Below, one piece after another: positions 46,590 through 58,960 of a DNA stretch of 64,000 nucleotides. The position numbers and the translations under genes are program-made. The notes beneath the pieces are model-generated. The model was not told where the DNA came from. It was given only the letters and a program-made list of their open reading frames with translations, and did no database searches. Source of the stretch: Epiperipatus broadwayi. Its lineage: Eukaryota > Onychophora > Udeonychophora > Euonychophora > Peripatidae. The stretch spans positions 28,663,010 to 28,727,009 of the forward strand of contig JAQFVV010012394.1 of the NCBI GenBank assembly GCA_028023455.1, read 5' to 3'. Position 1 is the stretch's first letter. Each line of letters begins with the position of its first letter.

Positions 46590-47045
46590 TCTATGATGTG
46601 ATGTGATGTGATGTATTATGGCTTCTCCTTAAACGAAGTCAAGAATATCTCAGCAATTAAGCCCAGATAAACCTGTTAGCCACTTTCTTTTACATTCCCC
46701 ACTCTAAATTTACCCATAATCTGCTCTATCCCATTTCCACAACATAATTTTTGTCAACTCTATAACCTTTATATCTAAATCCCCCTTATCTTTTCCCAAA
46801 CCTAGCATAAAAACCAATAATTCACTTTCTGTATAATCACTCTTTTCATATTTATTTTTCCACAACTTCATTATATGTACCCTTTCTGTTTTCAAACATT
46901 TACATTCAATTAACAAATGCCTAATATTTTCAATTCCTTCCTTACATAATTTACAAAATAAATCACCCATATTTTTCCATTTACATGTATATTCTTTTGT
47001 AGCTAAAGATCCCGTTCGAGCCTTAAACAATAAACTACTTTCCTT
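46590..47045 (-). mobile_element. LINE C-terminal fragment with CCHC-like motif
   Basis: An open frame of 106 codons (47030..46710) starts MFKARTGSLATKEYTCKW and has FCKLCKEGIENIRHLLIEC, i.e. CX2CX8HX4C, the zinc-knuckle-like end of non-LTR retrotransposons after the RNase H/RT region. The minus-strand 3' side ends in a (CATCA)n microsatellite at 46594..46614. 5'-truncated. Confidence 0.6.
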
Positions 47046-47082
47046 ACTATTATCATATATTAACTCACACCTAATATTCTAG

Positions 47083-47680
47083 GTTCGAATGGCCTAGTGG
47101 CGCCCTCGTACGGCAGATACGGTAAGACTACTATCTTCATCATCATCACCGACTGTTATAATATAAATAAATTCTAAAACACAAGTGTACAATGTATGCT
47201 TTTAAGGTCAGTGTTTACTGGCGAGTGCAAGAACATTCTTAAAGCCCTTGATCAGAGGGTTTGTTCCTTCTCTATAATATTACATATGTAGGATGTACGA
47301 TATAATTAATAAAATATTTATTAAAAGTAAATTCAAAATTACTATATATTTCATCGCAGGTGATTAAAAATGGGATTGTATCTCCTGCGATAGATTGAAT
47401 AGGTTTATCTTATTAAATGAATAGTATATAACTCAGTCTCATAATAGATTCAAGCCCTGATTTCAGCACAGTGAGGAAAGACTAGTTTATATATAAATAA
47501 TATAATATGCATGAGCGTACACATTATGCTTTTAAAGTCGATACTCACGGGCGAGTACAAGGAGATTCTTAAAATGCATGATCGGAGGGTTTGCTCCTTC
47601 TTTATAATATTATATATATAAGATGCTCTATATAAGTAACAGAATATTTATTAAAAGTAAATCTAGAACTTATTAAACAA
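47083..47680 (+). repeat. direct repeat of about 330 bp spacing
   Basis: Blocks at 47165..47340 and 47495..47670 are homologous in the same orientation (ATGCTTTTAAGGTCAGTGTT/ATGCTTTTAAAGTCGATACT; GGCGAGTGCAAGAACATTC/GGCGAGTACAAGGAGATTC; GAGGGTTTGTTCCTTCT/GAGGGTTTGCTCCTTCT). The segment at 47083 contains GGTTCGAATGGCCTAGTGG, a box-B-like next to a box-A-like word in the wrong order for a tRNA. Confidence 0.5.
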
Positions 47681-48220
47681 AGAAATACAACAAATATAAA
47701 AGTCATTGTGAAAGAGATTGCAGTGGAGATCAAATATATGAGAGATATTTTCATTATGAATATATGCTGAAATGTGAAAAAAAAAAAATTCCTTTTATTA
47801 TATTTATATAGTAAAATACATGATTTTTAAATTTAGTTTCAGTTGCAATTTAGAAATTATTTTTGTAACTCCACCCATATCACATGATCACCATGTTTGC
47901 TACTGTTTTAATCATATCAACACTGACATTGGGGTTGCCAATTTCTCTCAGTTACAATTTACTATTAAATTTCACACATTCTTATAAAAAATACATTGTA
48001 ATCAAACTAATGGCTTGAATGTTATGGTTTGACATTAATCATGTACAACTAGTCATGATCTTGAACCTATATACCTGAAATATGTAACGATATTTAAGAA
48101 AAGACTTTATTTGTATCTCAGATCAGTCATGACCTCTGCAGGATTAATTATTGGTTGGTAAATGGATATTTATCTTTTCTTAGCTAGAAGATAAATAAAA
48201 GAGAGAAAAAAAAGGTACTT

Positions 48221-48496
48221 GTGTACTATTCCTGCAACCAAGAGAAGATAGGAGGCTTTTGCACATTCATATCAATACACTGGTAACTTTTTAATGTTGT
48301 TATTTTGGCAACCATTTACAAAGTTATCAAATATAGAAATAAAACAAACTAACTCCTTCTTTTTAAAACTTGATTTATTATGAATTGTGTGCTGGATATA
48401 TTAAATTAAAGTTATCAAACATTACAAAGTTACCAATGCATTGATACGAATGTGGAAAGTCCTCCTATCTTTTTTTTCATTGCAGGAATAGTACAC
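48221..48496. mobile_element. MITE-like TIR element, about 276 bp
   Basis: GTGTACTATTCCTGCAA... on the left and ...TTGCAGGAATAGTACAC on the right are inverted; complementarity continues through AAGATAGGAGG/CCTCCTATCTT and TTCATATCAATACA-like words over about 80 bp per arm. No ORF. Confidence 0.6.
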
Positions 48497-49049
48497 AATA
48501 TTTTTAAAAAAGGACCAAAAAATAAATTTTAGATGAGATATACATGTACTTCTATGAAATCTACCCATATGCAGATGATGAAGCTTTCACACTTAATTCA
48601 CTCGATTTCAAAAAATGTGTAGAAATAGTTTTTTAAAAACACATACCAAAAACGGGTTCACTGATTTACAAAGTTATCGGCAGGTTGACACAAACATGCA
48701 AAATTTTTTTTTATCTATCTTAAAATCTATATGTTCTTGGTCCCCGAAAATAGATTGAATCAAAAGTACCAAATAAACTCCCAAATGGTACTTTACAGTT
48801 GCATAAAATAATCACTAAATTATAATTTTATTTAATAATATTTACAAAAACACATAAAATATACATAGATGCTACTTACACTGTAATAAATAACAGTAAT
48901 TAATCGTGTTCAAACAAACAAATTGAATTTTCATTTGACCACAGAAAATTGACTCAAATGTTTCCTCCAAAATGAACACGTGATGGCAAAGTGTGTCGAG
49001 ATTTTCCAGAAAAATACTATGAAACATATTTTTTTGATTTTAAAAAAAA

Positions 49050-49245
49050 ACAAAACAAATAATTCAGACCAATAAATAAATATAAATTATAAAACTTTTA
49101 TTACCGCTTTTCATGCAGGCGGAAAAAATTGAATAACCAAAATTTTAAGAAATCTATTTTTTTTTTGTAGATACACAAAACAAATAATTCACAACAATAA
49201 ACATATATCAATTGTAAGACTTTTCTTTATGCAGGTGGAAAAAAT
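49050..49245. repeat. imperfect direct duplication of about 80 bp
   Basis: ACAAATAATTCA..CCAATAAA.. ...GCAGGCGGAAAAAATTG (49060..49130) is repeated as ACAAATAATTCACAACAATAAA...GCAGGTGGAAAAAATTG (49173..49245). Confidence 0.5.
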
Positions 49246-49249
49246 TGTT

Positions 49250-50640
49250 TTATATGTTCATTGAGTCTAGAGAAAAATGTGTGGTCATTTTTGTGCAAAT
49301 GACGCCACATAAATTCAGCAAGTGTTGGGTTGATGTAACTTCTATGCTGCCGTTTCTTTTGCCAACCCCATAGTTTTTGCACTGAGAAGCGCAGTTTCTG
49401 GAATCATCAAATTCTAAGTGCCGCCGCCACTGTCCGGTTTTGAACTTCCTCATTTGTTATTTTATTCTTTCAACTAATTTTCTCAATGGCTACATCTTAA
49501 ATAGGCTTCTAATCTGCTCCTAATTTTTTTTATTCATTGTTTACATATCACAATTGTATAATAATACACTTCACACAGGATTTAATTAATCTTTGCCTTA
49601 ATTTTCTCTTCAAACATCTACAAAATATTTTCATTCTTTTAATAAGCCTCCTTTATCAGTGATTTTCGTCTTTTAATGTCATCTTCATTTCTTTTGTTCT
49701 TATTTAACCAATTACAGAAGTATCTAAATCCATTTCACTTGTTGAAGTATATTATCATAAATATCAATTTGTATTCTTTTGTATTACTTCCTATCCATAA
49801 ACATGTAGTCTTCTCGACATTAATCTTCATTCCATAGTCCATATATCTTTTTTCCAATTTGTTCAACATATTCTAGAGTATGTACATATATATTATTTAT
49901 CACTAATGTTTTCGGTTATTTTCAATCCTTTTTTATTTACTAAAAAAACCAATGTATGGATTTATGTCTATTTCAGTATTATTGATGTTATATTCTTTTT
50001 TGTAGATACAATATTTATAGAAATTTATTAATTGTTTTTTATCATTCATATTTCAGTCCATTTACGTGTAGATGATCATTCATAGAACAACTAAATCTGA
50101 ATACACTATCCTAATAAACAATTTGCAAGTCACACTTAGAAAGCACTTTTAACAAATTTATAAATAATGCACTTTCTGATAACAGAAGATAATCATTTTA
50201 ATTTAATTACTATGCTCTTATATATAGTGGATAAATCAAACATTATTGTTATAAATAAAATTTAACAGCTATAATTTATTTGCAGGTTATTAAAATTATT
50301 ATAATCTATAACATGTCCATGTGTAACTTATAAAAAAAAAATCAAACAATGAGTATATTTTCAACAGCTATTCTTATCTTGGTGTATCTTTCACCTTTGC
50401 TCAATTATATCACAACCATCTGTCGGCCCAGAAATTAGACCAATCTGTCACCCACATACTGGATGCATTTTGTGAAACATCTTGTTTACTTTTTTCAAAT
50501 GAGTAAGATATATATAGATCATATTGGAATTGTAAATACATTTATACACATTTTGTTTTTTAAATATACTTCAATTTTACATATATATTATATATTTCAA
50601 AACTATTTTATTGCAATTTTCTGAAACATATGACCAAAGA
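49250..50640. other. intronic sequence without a supported feature
   Basis: The 67-codon minus frame at 49250..49453 lies in a slightly GC-richer patch and is unrecognised; 49640..50060 reads like a decayed minus-strand coding region (LINE-like) but I cannot align motifs. Confidence 0.3.
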
Positions 50641-50649
50641 CATGAAAAA

Positions 50650-50697
50650 AATAAATGATGCGCATTTTGTGCTGAACCAGCACTCATCAGATGGCCC
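50650..50697 (-). ncRNA. hammerhead-like motif, family C, mutated
   Basis: CTGATGA intact; perfect 6-bp stem II GTGCTG/CAGCAC with loop GTT; stem III ATGC/GCAT. The conserved G12 is replaced (AAAA instead of GAAA) and stem I is weak, so probably inactive. Confidence 0.5.
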
Positions 50698-51000
50698 AGA
50701 TCATAATCTCTTGCACTTATTTTCATGATTTGTTTAAGATTTTATAGATAGCAATTTACTATAGTTTGATTACAAGTCTCAAATTTTCTGCACTCACAAC
50801 TTTGACCCAAACCATTTTATAGAATTATATAATGATTATTATGGATCTGTTATTAAATTAGAGATTAGCTAAAATATACTCTTTAATTCACATTGAATTA
50901 ATAATATGGGTGTAGTGTTATAGAGATATTAACACCTGAGTTTCCTTGCCCATGTTGACAATTTTGATAACTTTCATTACGCCACTCAAATTTAACAGCC
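50650..51000 (-). mobile_element. family C hammerhead-bearing repeat, minus strand
   Basis: Minus-strand sequence upstream of the ribozyme (TTTGGGTCAAAGTTGTGAGT, ACTTGTAAT) matches the 61290..61360 block (TGGTGTCAAAGGTGTGGGTT, CCTTGTAAT). The hammerhead lies at its 3' end, 50650..50697. Confidence 0.5.
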
Positions 51001-51490
51001 ATAATATTTATTTACAGATTATTAAAATTAATGAAATATATAACGTGTATGTGTTACTTATATAAACAAAACAAAGAATGAGAATATTATATGTATTCTG
51101 ATAATCTTATTAAAATCATAATATTTTTTTATGTATATGATGTAAAAATTCACAAATATAATATATATATTTTAATTTTATACGGATTATTTTTAATGCA
51201 AATATTTTTATATTTTTCTCTTTTCTGAATTGTTGATATATTTAAATTGATCAAACTCTAGTAACCTAAACTTAATAATATTTTATTTATAAATTGAACA
51301 ATTTTTACTAAATTAGCTAAATAATTATTACAAAAAATGTATTAATTGTTGTTTCCTGTTATATTTACTTTCAAAAGGTTTTCAACAGCCATTATCATTT
51401 GATAACGTTTTTCATTTTTTTAAAATGCTGATTTTTTAAAAATCTTTGTTAAATGTAGTATGAATACTTTTTGAGTAATTATTACTTACT

Positions 51491-51980
51491 CACTGTATCC
51501 CAGTGAAAGGTGCCTGGACCTTTCTCCCAATTGCTTGCAGCACCATCTCTGATTCAACATATGTATTATATTGCGACTTAGGTTAGCTATTCACCACAAA
51601 AATTTTAAGGTGCATGTCTATCTCATGAATACTAATATGAAGTGTGTCCGTATGTGTCACTGTTGCTAACTTTAACTTTTGTTTTAACTTGGGAAAAACT
51701 ATTAGGTTCAAACTGTATATGGTTAGTGAAGACATGGGTCACAAGAATGTTTAATGTGGTTTGGAAGATTTCATGATGGTAGAGAGAATACTAAAGATGA
51801 TCCATGCTGATACAAAACACATACAGTCACATTTTATGTCACAACTCATGATCCAGAAATACGAGTGTCTTAAAATTTCTGTGGTGAATAGTAAATTTAT
51901 ATCACTATACACATGCATTGATTTAGAGATAGTTCTGCAGGTAGTTTCGAGAGAGAACCAGTCACATGCATATGTGTATT
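51491..51980. mobile_element. TIR element (about 500 bp family), copy 2
   Basis: Left arm CACTGTATCCCAGTGAAAGG, CTCCCAATTGCTTGCAG, CACCATCTCTGATTCAACAT, TTAGCTATTCACCACAA; the right arm carries these in reverse complement (GTGGTGAATAG, GCATTGATTTAGAGATAG, CTGCAGGTAG, GAGAGAACCAGTC). Arms are about 110 bp. The internal 78-codon frame is not a transposase. Confidence 0.6.
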
Positions 51981-51999
51981 TTTTTTTAATACTTTAACA

Positions 52000-53100
52000 A
52001 TTACTGATATGACGGCTGCTATGCAATATTTACTGCTAATGTTTATTTTTTACTGTAAAAATCATTATATACTAATGTTTTAAAATATTTTATAATTTAC
52101 TTTTTATTCAAATAATGATTTTTAATAGTTGATGACTCACTGTGCTCACTTAAGTTTTATGTGCTTCGCTTAACTTTCGTTTCACTTTAATTGAATATTG
52201 TTATCATTTTTTTTTTTACATTTTTATATTGAAGTTATTAAAAAAATGTCTACTCATGAAAAACTTCCAAGAATTTACTGAATTTATAAGATGAGCGATC
52301 TCCAATTTAGTGCCATCTATCATAGGCTTGGATAATTAATATAATAATCAAATTGTGTTATTGCTTGGGAGTCCTTAAGAAGTTCAATCACCAGAAATGT
52401 CAGAGATGGAATATGATCTATGGATTTTGAGTCCTAGAATCTTCCATTTCGTTACTGTACCAAACCAAACAGGGCAATAATCAAATAGCTTTATTGCATA
52501 GGACTATATAAGAACTTTGTACATTGGAAGTTACATAGAGACCATTATTGTGGATTTTGGTTTCCAGAAACCACCTATTGCACTAAATCATACACATTTA
52601 AATCTCCACTCATGAACTCATTTTTGGCTTCTGCATTTATCATTAAGATTTGAGATTCAAAATTAGAAATGATACAGATATGACTAAACATCCGATATCT
52701 ATTTTTAACCCATTCTACCCGTCAGGCCAAAAATCTGAAAGTTCAAATATGCCTAAGCGTTAAAACTTTTAATTCCATTTTATGTGTTAAGCTATAAATT
52801 CAAATTCAAATCCGCCAATGGTTTTGAACAATCTGCTTAAACAGTAATATAGATTTGAATTCAATTCAGTAACTATTTTGATACTTTATTTTTCTTATCA
52901 GATGGGTTAATATTAATTTAACACCTGGGATAATAACACAAACATCTATGGTTAACAAAGAACTGAATGGACTAAAATATATAATTATTGCACTGGTTCT
53001 GTATAACTATTTAAGCAAATTAACTTGGGTTCAAAACCTTGAAACAGCTTGAATTTCAGATTTTTAAATTTGAAGATAAATTGGAGTTAAAAGTGTTTTC
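52000..53100. other. intronic sequence without recognised features
   Basis: No ORF, no repeat partner seen. The stretch 52690..53100 has word order like the upstream parts of the hammerhead families but I could not align it. Confidence 0.3.
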
Positions 53101-53139
53101 TGGATGCATAGCTATATTCTTTGCAATTTTGAATTTCTA

Positions 53140-53190
53140 GCTTTATTGATAAAGACGAAAGCCGGAGACCAATCTGGGAATGAGAATTTA
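53140..53190 (+). ncRNA. decayed hammerhead-family motif
   Basis: TTATTGATAAAGACGAAAGCC...GGAGACCAATCTGGGAATGAG follows CTCACTGATGAAGGCCACAAGCC...GAAACTAGTCTGGGG position by position. Core bases are lost (TTGATAA, GGAGAC). Confidence 0.35.
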
Positions 53191-53485
53191 AATTTATCTG
53201 ATAATCACTATTGTTTTCATTCTTATTTATGACAGGATAGTTCTAGAATGGGGAGTTAGTTAATCTTGTTTATCATATTACAGACCCAGGGTGTTAAGCG
53301 AATTGTTGTTCTTATTCACTTAATTCTTTCATTTTGCACAAATCACTGCCGTTTTGTTAATTTTTTTTATGTGTTGAGAAAAGTTAATAACTCGTATTTC
53401 ATTTATATTTTTTCTTATGTTTTATTAAATTTTACATTCATTTTATATTTGTAATTAATGTTTTTATGAAATGCATTTATTTAAT

Positions 53486-53800
53486 TTAGAAATTCTGTTT
53501 ATTTGTTTCGGGCAAATTTTAGTACTATTGAATGGATTTTCTTAAAATTTTGTATATGAATTAGGGATTGATGGCAGTTCAATATAATAATGCACTATTT
53601 CAGGATTGCCCAGCCTGACAGTGTTGGGGGCCACATTACAAACCACATTCAAATCAGTGCAGGAAAGTTTTCATTGATGTGCAATAGATGGCAGTGTATT
53701 TTTACAAATAGGCTTTTGTTAATTTCTTGAGTAATTCACTAAAAAGCGTTTACAGTTTGTTAAAATAGAAAGAAAAGAAAATGAAGGCTGAAATCTTAAT
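53486..53800. repeat. interspersed repeat shared with 3253..3570
   Basis: See the partner for the shared words; here the copy has CCTGACAGTGTTGGGGGCC in place of the eroded block near 3390. Confidence 0.4.
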
Positions 53801-54465
53801 TTCTTTTGATTGTTTAACTAAAACTTTCTTCGTGAATATAAAAAATCTTATGATTTTTAACAAGTATGAACTTCATTTGAAATACTGGAAATACAGTTAT
53901 ATTGTTTAGATTCTTAGTTTTTAAATTTAAATACGAATTGATAAAAAAGGTCTGTTGCAAAATATCCCAACACTAAAAACTAATATATACTGTATAATAT
54001 AACATTTTATAAAAAATGCTTTTATTTAATTTGAAAAATAACCGGAAACTGGAAAATAATTGCTTTTTTCAACTATAATTTGAATTGTTATATTTAATTT
54101 GAAATAAAACTGTGGAATGCATAAATTGATTAATTCAATTACTAGTTTTATAAATAATGATTGAAGTAATTAATTTATGGATGACATATGCTTTTATATA
54201 ACAATCCAAATTGTGATTGAAGAAATAAATTAATTTTTAGTTTTTCTCAAATTAAATAAAAATCTTTTTATAAAATATTTTCTACATATATTATTAAATC
54301 CTATATTCCTTGAATATTTTATAATTATTATTTTTATTTTTTATGTTGCATTAAGAAATGTTAGAGTTTTAAAAACAAACAAAAACAAATTGTGTAAAAA
54401 TGTTTTAAATATGACTCCTGATAATAAATGTAAATTTATTATTTATTTTTCACATGTAATTTTAG

Positions 54466-54608
54466 GCGATCCTAATAGTGAGTGGGCTGAGTGTAAATCT
54501 AAAGATGGCTACCTTTATTATTTTAACATTAACACTAGAGATTATTCATGGGAGAAACCAGAAGGCTATGTTGCCAGTAACCACATGTTAATTAGAGAAG
54601 AAGTTCAG
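54466..54608 (+). CDS. IQGAP: IQGAP exon i: WW domain
   Basis: 143 nt, phase 1 in, phase 0 out. Encodes a WW domain: first Trp in SEWAECKSKDGYLYYFNI, the aromatic YYF, NTRDYSWEKPEGY with the second Trp and the terminal Pro. It then continues NHMLIREEVQ, the link to the IQ region. In vertebrate IQGAP1 the WW lies at about residues 680-710 and has been reported to bind ERK; here binding is inferred from the family only. Confidence 0.97.
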
Positions 54609-55101
54609 GTAAGATTTTATAGACAATTTTCGTTCTATTTTTTCTGTCATAATGATATATAGCATCAATAAGTTAACTCAGAGATTTCTTTAGCTTTTGC
54701 CAGCAGGAAGTTTAGCCGTCAATATAATATTGAGCAATTAATGCCTATGCAGCTATCTCATTAGTGTATAAATAATTCAATGAAAATAATAACTTTAAAT
54801 CTTAAGTTCAATTTTCTCTCTCTGGAATGAACATAAAGAATAAAATAAATATAGCAATAAAAAAATTTGATTTCTTAAATTTTAGTAACTTTTTAGTATG
54901 TGATGGGATTAAAAATAAAGTATAACTTAATTTCTTTCAACAATATTTAATTTATAATATTTTTCAAATGATTAAATTATTTAAAGCGTTAATAGAAAGT
55001 TAACCAATAAATAAATAGATAAACGGAAATCATTTTACTTATATTTTCAGTTGTATTTTTTACAAAATTATGTATATATATATATTTTAAAATAAATTTA
55101 G

Positions 55102-55272
55102 AGTGTTATTTCTAAAGTAACAGCCGCTTATGATCGTGAATTATTTTACAAAGCCAACGAACCTTTCATTATTAAAATTCAAGCTTTGGTTCGAGGATTC
55201 TTAGTTCGATGTGCTTTTCTAGAACAACAAGCATACTGGAAAGAACAAGTACCTGCTGTTACTAAAATTCAG
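55102..55272 (+). CDS. IQGAP: IQGAP exon j: IQ motif 1 and start of IQ2
   Basis: 171 nt, phase 0 in and out. Encodes SVISKVTAAYDRELFYKANE, then IIKIQALVRGFLVR, a perfect IQxxxRGxxxR calmodulin-binding motif, then QVPAVTKIQ, where IQ2 starts. The exon ends right after the IQ of IQ2. Preceded by the shortest intron but one (493 bp). Confidence 0.97.
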
Positions 55273-55732
55273 GTATGTGCATATGAATTTATATATTTTT
55301 TCATAAGAAAATATGTTTGTGAGCTTTATGTTTTATATTAGTCATTACATTTAAAATATAAAAGTATATTAATTTTTTATGCTATTAAAAACATTGATAG
55401 GCCTGGCAAAAAATTTTGAGTGTTTGATAAATGTTAGAAGTTAATGGACATTGTGGAGTAAAAAAAAATGATGATGATTTGTGTTGAGTAGTTATGTTGA
55501 AATAATGATTGTTACGAAACATTTGACTAAAAATAAGATTGGAATATAATACTGTTTTCAATTTTGTTTTGACAGAACATGGAAAAGATATAGGGAATAG
55601 AAAATTGTGTAGTACCATTCTAAAAAGTGTTAATGATATATAGTATGAAAAATTTATATTTATAAAGTGGAATTAGTGAAAATCTAAGAACTGAGTAAAG
55701 ATCAATAAATAATATTACAACTTGCATTAGAG

Positions 55733-56079
55733 TAGTGGTTCTCAATCTTTTTTTAGGATCATGCCCCACTTAAGCATCTCTAAAATTCTGATGCCCCACC
55801 CCTATGACATATAATTCTTATTATTCAAAAAGTGAACTCCTATTCATGTGGAGGAATCTTAAAAGGCCATTAACGAAAGGACAGTTGAAGTATAATGGAA
55901 TTTCAAGTGACTTAACTTTCTCCAAGTAGCAATAAAGGGATAAGAATGAATAATAATATATAAGGGCAATTAACAGGCTTTCAAAGTCTCCGTTAAAAAC
56001 TTATTCCCAAATTGCCTCCCTTAAAAATCAAATTGCCTCCATGTTGGATGTGTGTCCCATACTGGAAACCACAGCACTG
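55733..56079. mobile_element. hAT-like MITE
   Basis: Left end TAGTGGTTCTCAATCTTTTT followed by GATCATGCCCCAC and right end GGAAACCACAGCACTG resemble hAT-family termini (CAGTGGTTCTCAA type). No target duplication that I can confirm; about 347 bp, no ORF. Confidence 0.45.
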
Positions 56080-56099
56080 TAGAATGAAGATTCATAGTG

Positions 56100-56629
56100 T
56101 TTTAGTGACATTGTGTTTGACTGTGCTTTCTCCAATCAATACATGTGTTACACAACATTATTTAGCTATTCACCGCAATAATTTTGAAGTACTATTATAT
56201 CTGGATCACATGTTATGACATAAAATGTGACTGTATGTTTCCTACCTTAACCTTCTAAAAGAATATTGCACTAGCTTTAACTTTGTTTTAAATTGGGGAA
56301 AATTGTTACTGAAACTTGAAATGATTTAAATTGAGTATGTCAGCAAAGCGTAAATCACAAGAACATTTTCAAATGATTTGCAAAATCACAAGAACATTTT
56401 CAAATGGTTTGCAAGATTTCAGAACTGTAGAGAGAGCATTGGAGATGTTCCACGATACAAGACATACTATCACATTTTATGTCATAACTTATAATTCAGG
56501 CATGCTAACAATTTAAAATTTTTCTCATGAATAGTTAAACTATTTTGTTATATAATATATGCATTGATTCAGAGATGGCACTGCAGAAGCATGGAGAGAG
56601 AATCCAGCATTTTTCATTAGGACACTGCA
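56100..56629. mobile_element. TIR element (about 500 bp family), copy 3
   Basis: TTTAGCTATTCACCGCAATA at 56161 and TTTCTCATGAATAGTTAAA near 56537, followed by GCATTGATTCAGAGATGGCA, CTGCAGAAGC, GAGAGAGAATCCAGC and an end with ATTAGGACACTGCA. Contains an internal duplication of ATCACAAGAACATTTTCAAA (56354 and 56386). Confidence 0.5.
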
Positions 56630-56832
56630 TATCTTATGATAGATATATTTACTGTGCATTAGTTTAATAATTAGAATTATTTGAGGTATTAACAATTTTA
56701 TTTTTGTAAAAAAAAAAAATCATTTGAAATAAGCAAGAAATGTTAGATGGCAAAAAGTCTTTGAAAAGAGGGAAAGACATAATGGATACAAGAACCATAT
56801 ATGTATATTATTAGAATAATCAATATAAAGTT

Positions 56833-56942
56833 TTTTTTCATATGTCATAGCATCGGGCGGGAGGCGAACCCACAACCGTCTGCAACCAACTACTTGCTCA
56901 CAAGGCAGCTACGATGACCTCTCGACTAACAACGCTTGACGA
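56833..56942 (-). mobile_element. tRNA-derived SINE with target-site duplication
   Basis: On the minus strand: a tRNA-like body with box-A-like TTAGTCGAGAGG and box-B-like GGTTCGCCTCC about 50 nt apart, a short tail and (A)8. The insert is flanked by the 11-bp direct repeat AATATAAAGTT (56822..56832 and 56943..56953). tRNA resemblance, poly(A) and TSD together indicate LINE-mediated retroposition of a pol III transcript of about 100 nt. Confidence 0.65.
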
Positions 56943-56999
56943 AATATAAAGTTGGCTATGAAAATACCATTACAGTGATATGAAAATATATATATTATA

Positions 57000-58430
57000 T
57001 TGCATCTTCCTAACATAATTTAATTTACATCTTTATTAGAAGTTGTTACATGGTTGAATAAATAGAGGGGAAAAACAGGCACTATTTGTTAAATGGAATA
57101 TGGAAATTACAGAAGATTGTTTTGATAAATGAATAATGCTAAAAATAAGCCAATGATTCAATCCATTGTATTAAATGCTGTATGAAGATTAAAAAACTGA
57201 AAGAATAAGAGATGTAAATAGAATGGAGTATTTTTTTTACTGTTTTTTTAAAAAAAGAAAAAGCCAAAGCATAAACTTTTCAAGAAAATGATTATTATAT
57301 CAATATATATATATATTAACAGCTAATATAAATAAAGTAAGCCAAGTATACTTTCAGGGCATGTCTTCTGCCATTATTATGACGCACACGCATCTAAAGT
57401 ATACTCGGTTTATTTAAAATACTTTTATACTCTGTTATAGTATTTTTTTATTATTTCAAGATATTACGTATGTATTTTATAATTTCTCAAACTGAAAGTT
57501 CCATCACTGAAATGAAATAAATTAAAGGTAATACTAATTCATATGCAGTGATATTGTTTAAAATAAGCAAAAATACAATTAATGTTATATTTGGTGTTTT
57601 CAATATTTTCTCTCTATACGAAGCAGTATTAGTGTTATGTTATAGTACGATTAATATTAATAAAAAATACGTTTGAAACTGTGTGTACTCCAGAAGTTAA
57701 AAGTGTTAAATAATTACATGTGAAAGTAAACGAGTTGTTTAAATTAAAACGAAAATTAGAAATGACAAATGGTTTTTCATATGTATATTTTATAAAAAGC
57801 AAGGTGTAAAATAAGATGGAAGATCCGAATAAATAATTAATTAAATGAAGGATTAAAAATGTAAAGAACAATTTAATTAATTAGTTCAGAAATAATCCCA
57901 GAATACTTTTGCAATTAAAATTGTTAAGGAATAAACAATAGAACAAAAAGAGATACAATCTAGCGGGAAAAAAGCGAGTTAGCGTCAGTCCTGTTTTTCT
58001 GAGAGACTTATGTGTAGCGTGAATTTCGGAATAGGACCAATGATGGGAGGAGAACCAGATATTCGGGTCTGAAGGTAATAAAGACCGACCTAGGGTAATT
58101 ATACAGACTATACCTGTCTTATTATTATTTTTGTAAGCCTTACAGGCGCTAGTAAACTACTTATAATCCTGTTTATAAATGCTTGTTAATTTTAATACTA
58201 ATAAAATCTTGTATCCGTTAAGTGAGATATCTTAATTTCATGCAAGAGAGTAATAGTTACTTGAATTGGATGTGTTTGATTATTTCTCGTAAGTCACATT
58301 AAATCAAGTACATCACAATTAGTATTATTTTTAATTTATTTAAAAGTCTATAAATCTGTACTTCATGCTTTTAATACGTTAAAAGATAAGAGTGTTTCAT
58401 CACACGGAAATATCTACCACAATTAAGTTA
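57000..58430. other. intronic sequence without recognised features
   Basis: AT-rich; 57960..58100 is slightly GC-richer (AGCGGGAAAAAAGCGAG) with no frame. No repeat partner found. Confidence 0.35.
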
Positions 58431-58439
58431 GCTGTATAT

Positions 58440-58960
58440 AGAGCTGTTATTTTATTTAATTTATTGTATGGAAGTGAGACTAGAACAATATCATCATAAT
58501 ATAAAGGCATAAAAGATGTTTCATTTAAGGATGCTCTAAAGAATTTTAAAAATACAATGGCAAGATTATGAAACCAGTTAAAGTGTTTTTCAATTTGTTG
58601 GATATGAGACTATAGAGTCTACTATTATAAAATCATTCCTTTGGATTGGACATGTAAAATGAAGGAACAATGGAAGACTTCCTAAAAGAGTGTTTTACTG
58701 TGAATGGGAGCAAGGTTTTCATGGGCTGAACCTCTCTGTGGTGTAAGGATTATCTCAAAGACATTCTAAAGAAGTGCAGTGTTAATTATTTCCATGTGAA
58801 AGATATCGAAGAAAATGGAAATACATTGGAGCGCTACAATTAGACATAATATTGAAGTATTTTAGAAAGAAAAGTTTTCTGCTGGAGCAATTAAAAAACA
58901 ACATTGTAAATGTGAATGTATTTCTGATTCATAGATAGTTTGAATTATTATCTCAAACCA
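58440..58960 (+). mobile_element. LINE reverse-transcriptase C-terminal remnant
   Basis: Broken frame with LLYGSETRTI, a STI.K.F.LDW-like block (from ...TCTACTATTATAAAATCATT), LPKRVFYCEWEQG and ERYRRKW..I blocks, the post-RT order LYG(S/A)ETW, ST..KA.LRW.GHV, LPK.VFY.E...G seen in several invertebrate LINEs. Relative of 3760..4960. Confidence 0.55.

Noticed and set aside
47083-47131. Possible tRNA gene or tRNA-like promoter (GGTTCGAATGGCCTAGTGG)
   Set aside because: Box B-like word precedes box A-like word and no cloverleaf can be drawn; probably a fragment of a repeat.
44203-54465. A missing IQGAP exon in the 10.3-kb intron
   Set aside because: Exons h and i join in phase to GKGDPNSEWAEC, which matches the continuous repeat-to-WW transition of known IQGAPs, so no exon is needed.
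56833-56942. Functional tRNA gene
   Set aside because: The boxes are right but stems do not form a full cloverleaf, and the poly(A) tail and target duplication show it is a retroposed copy.
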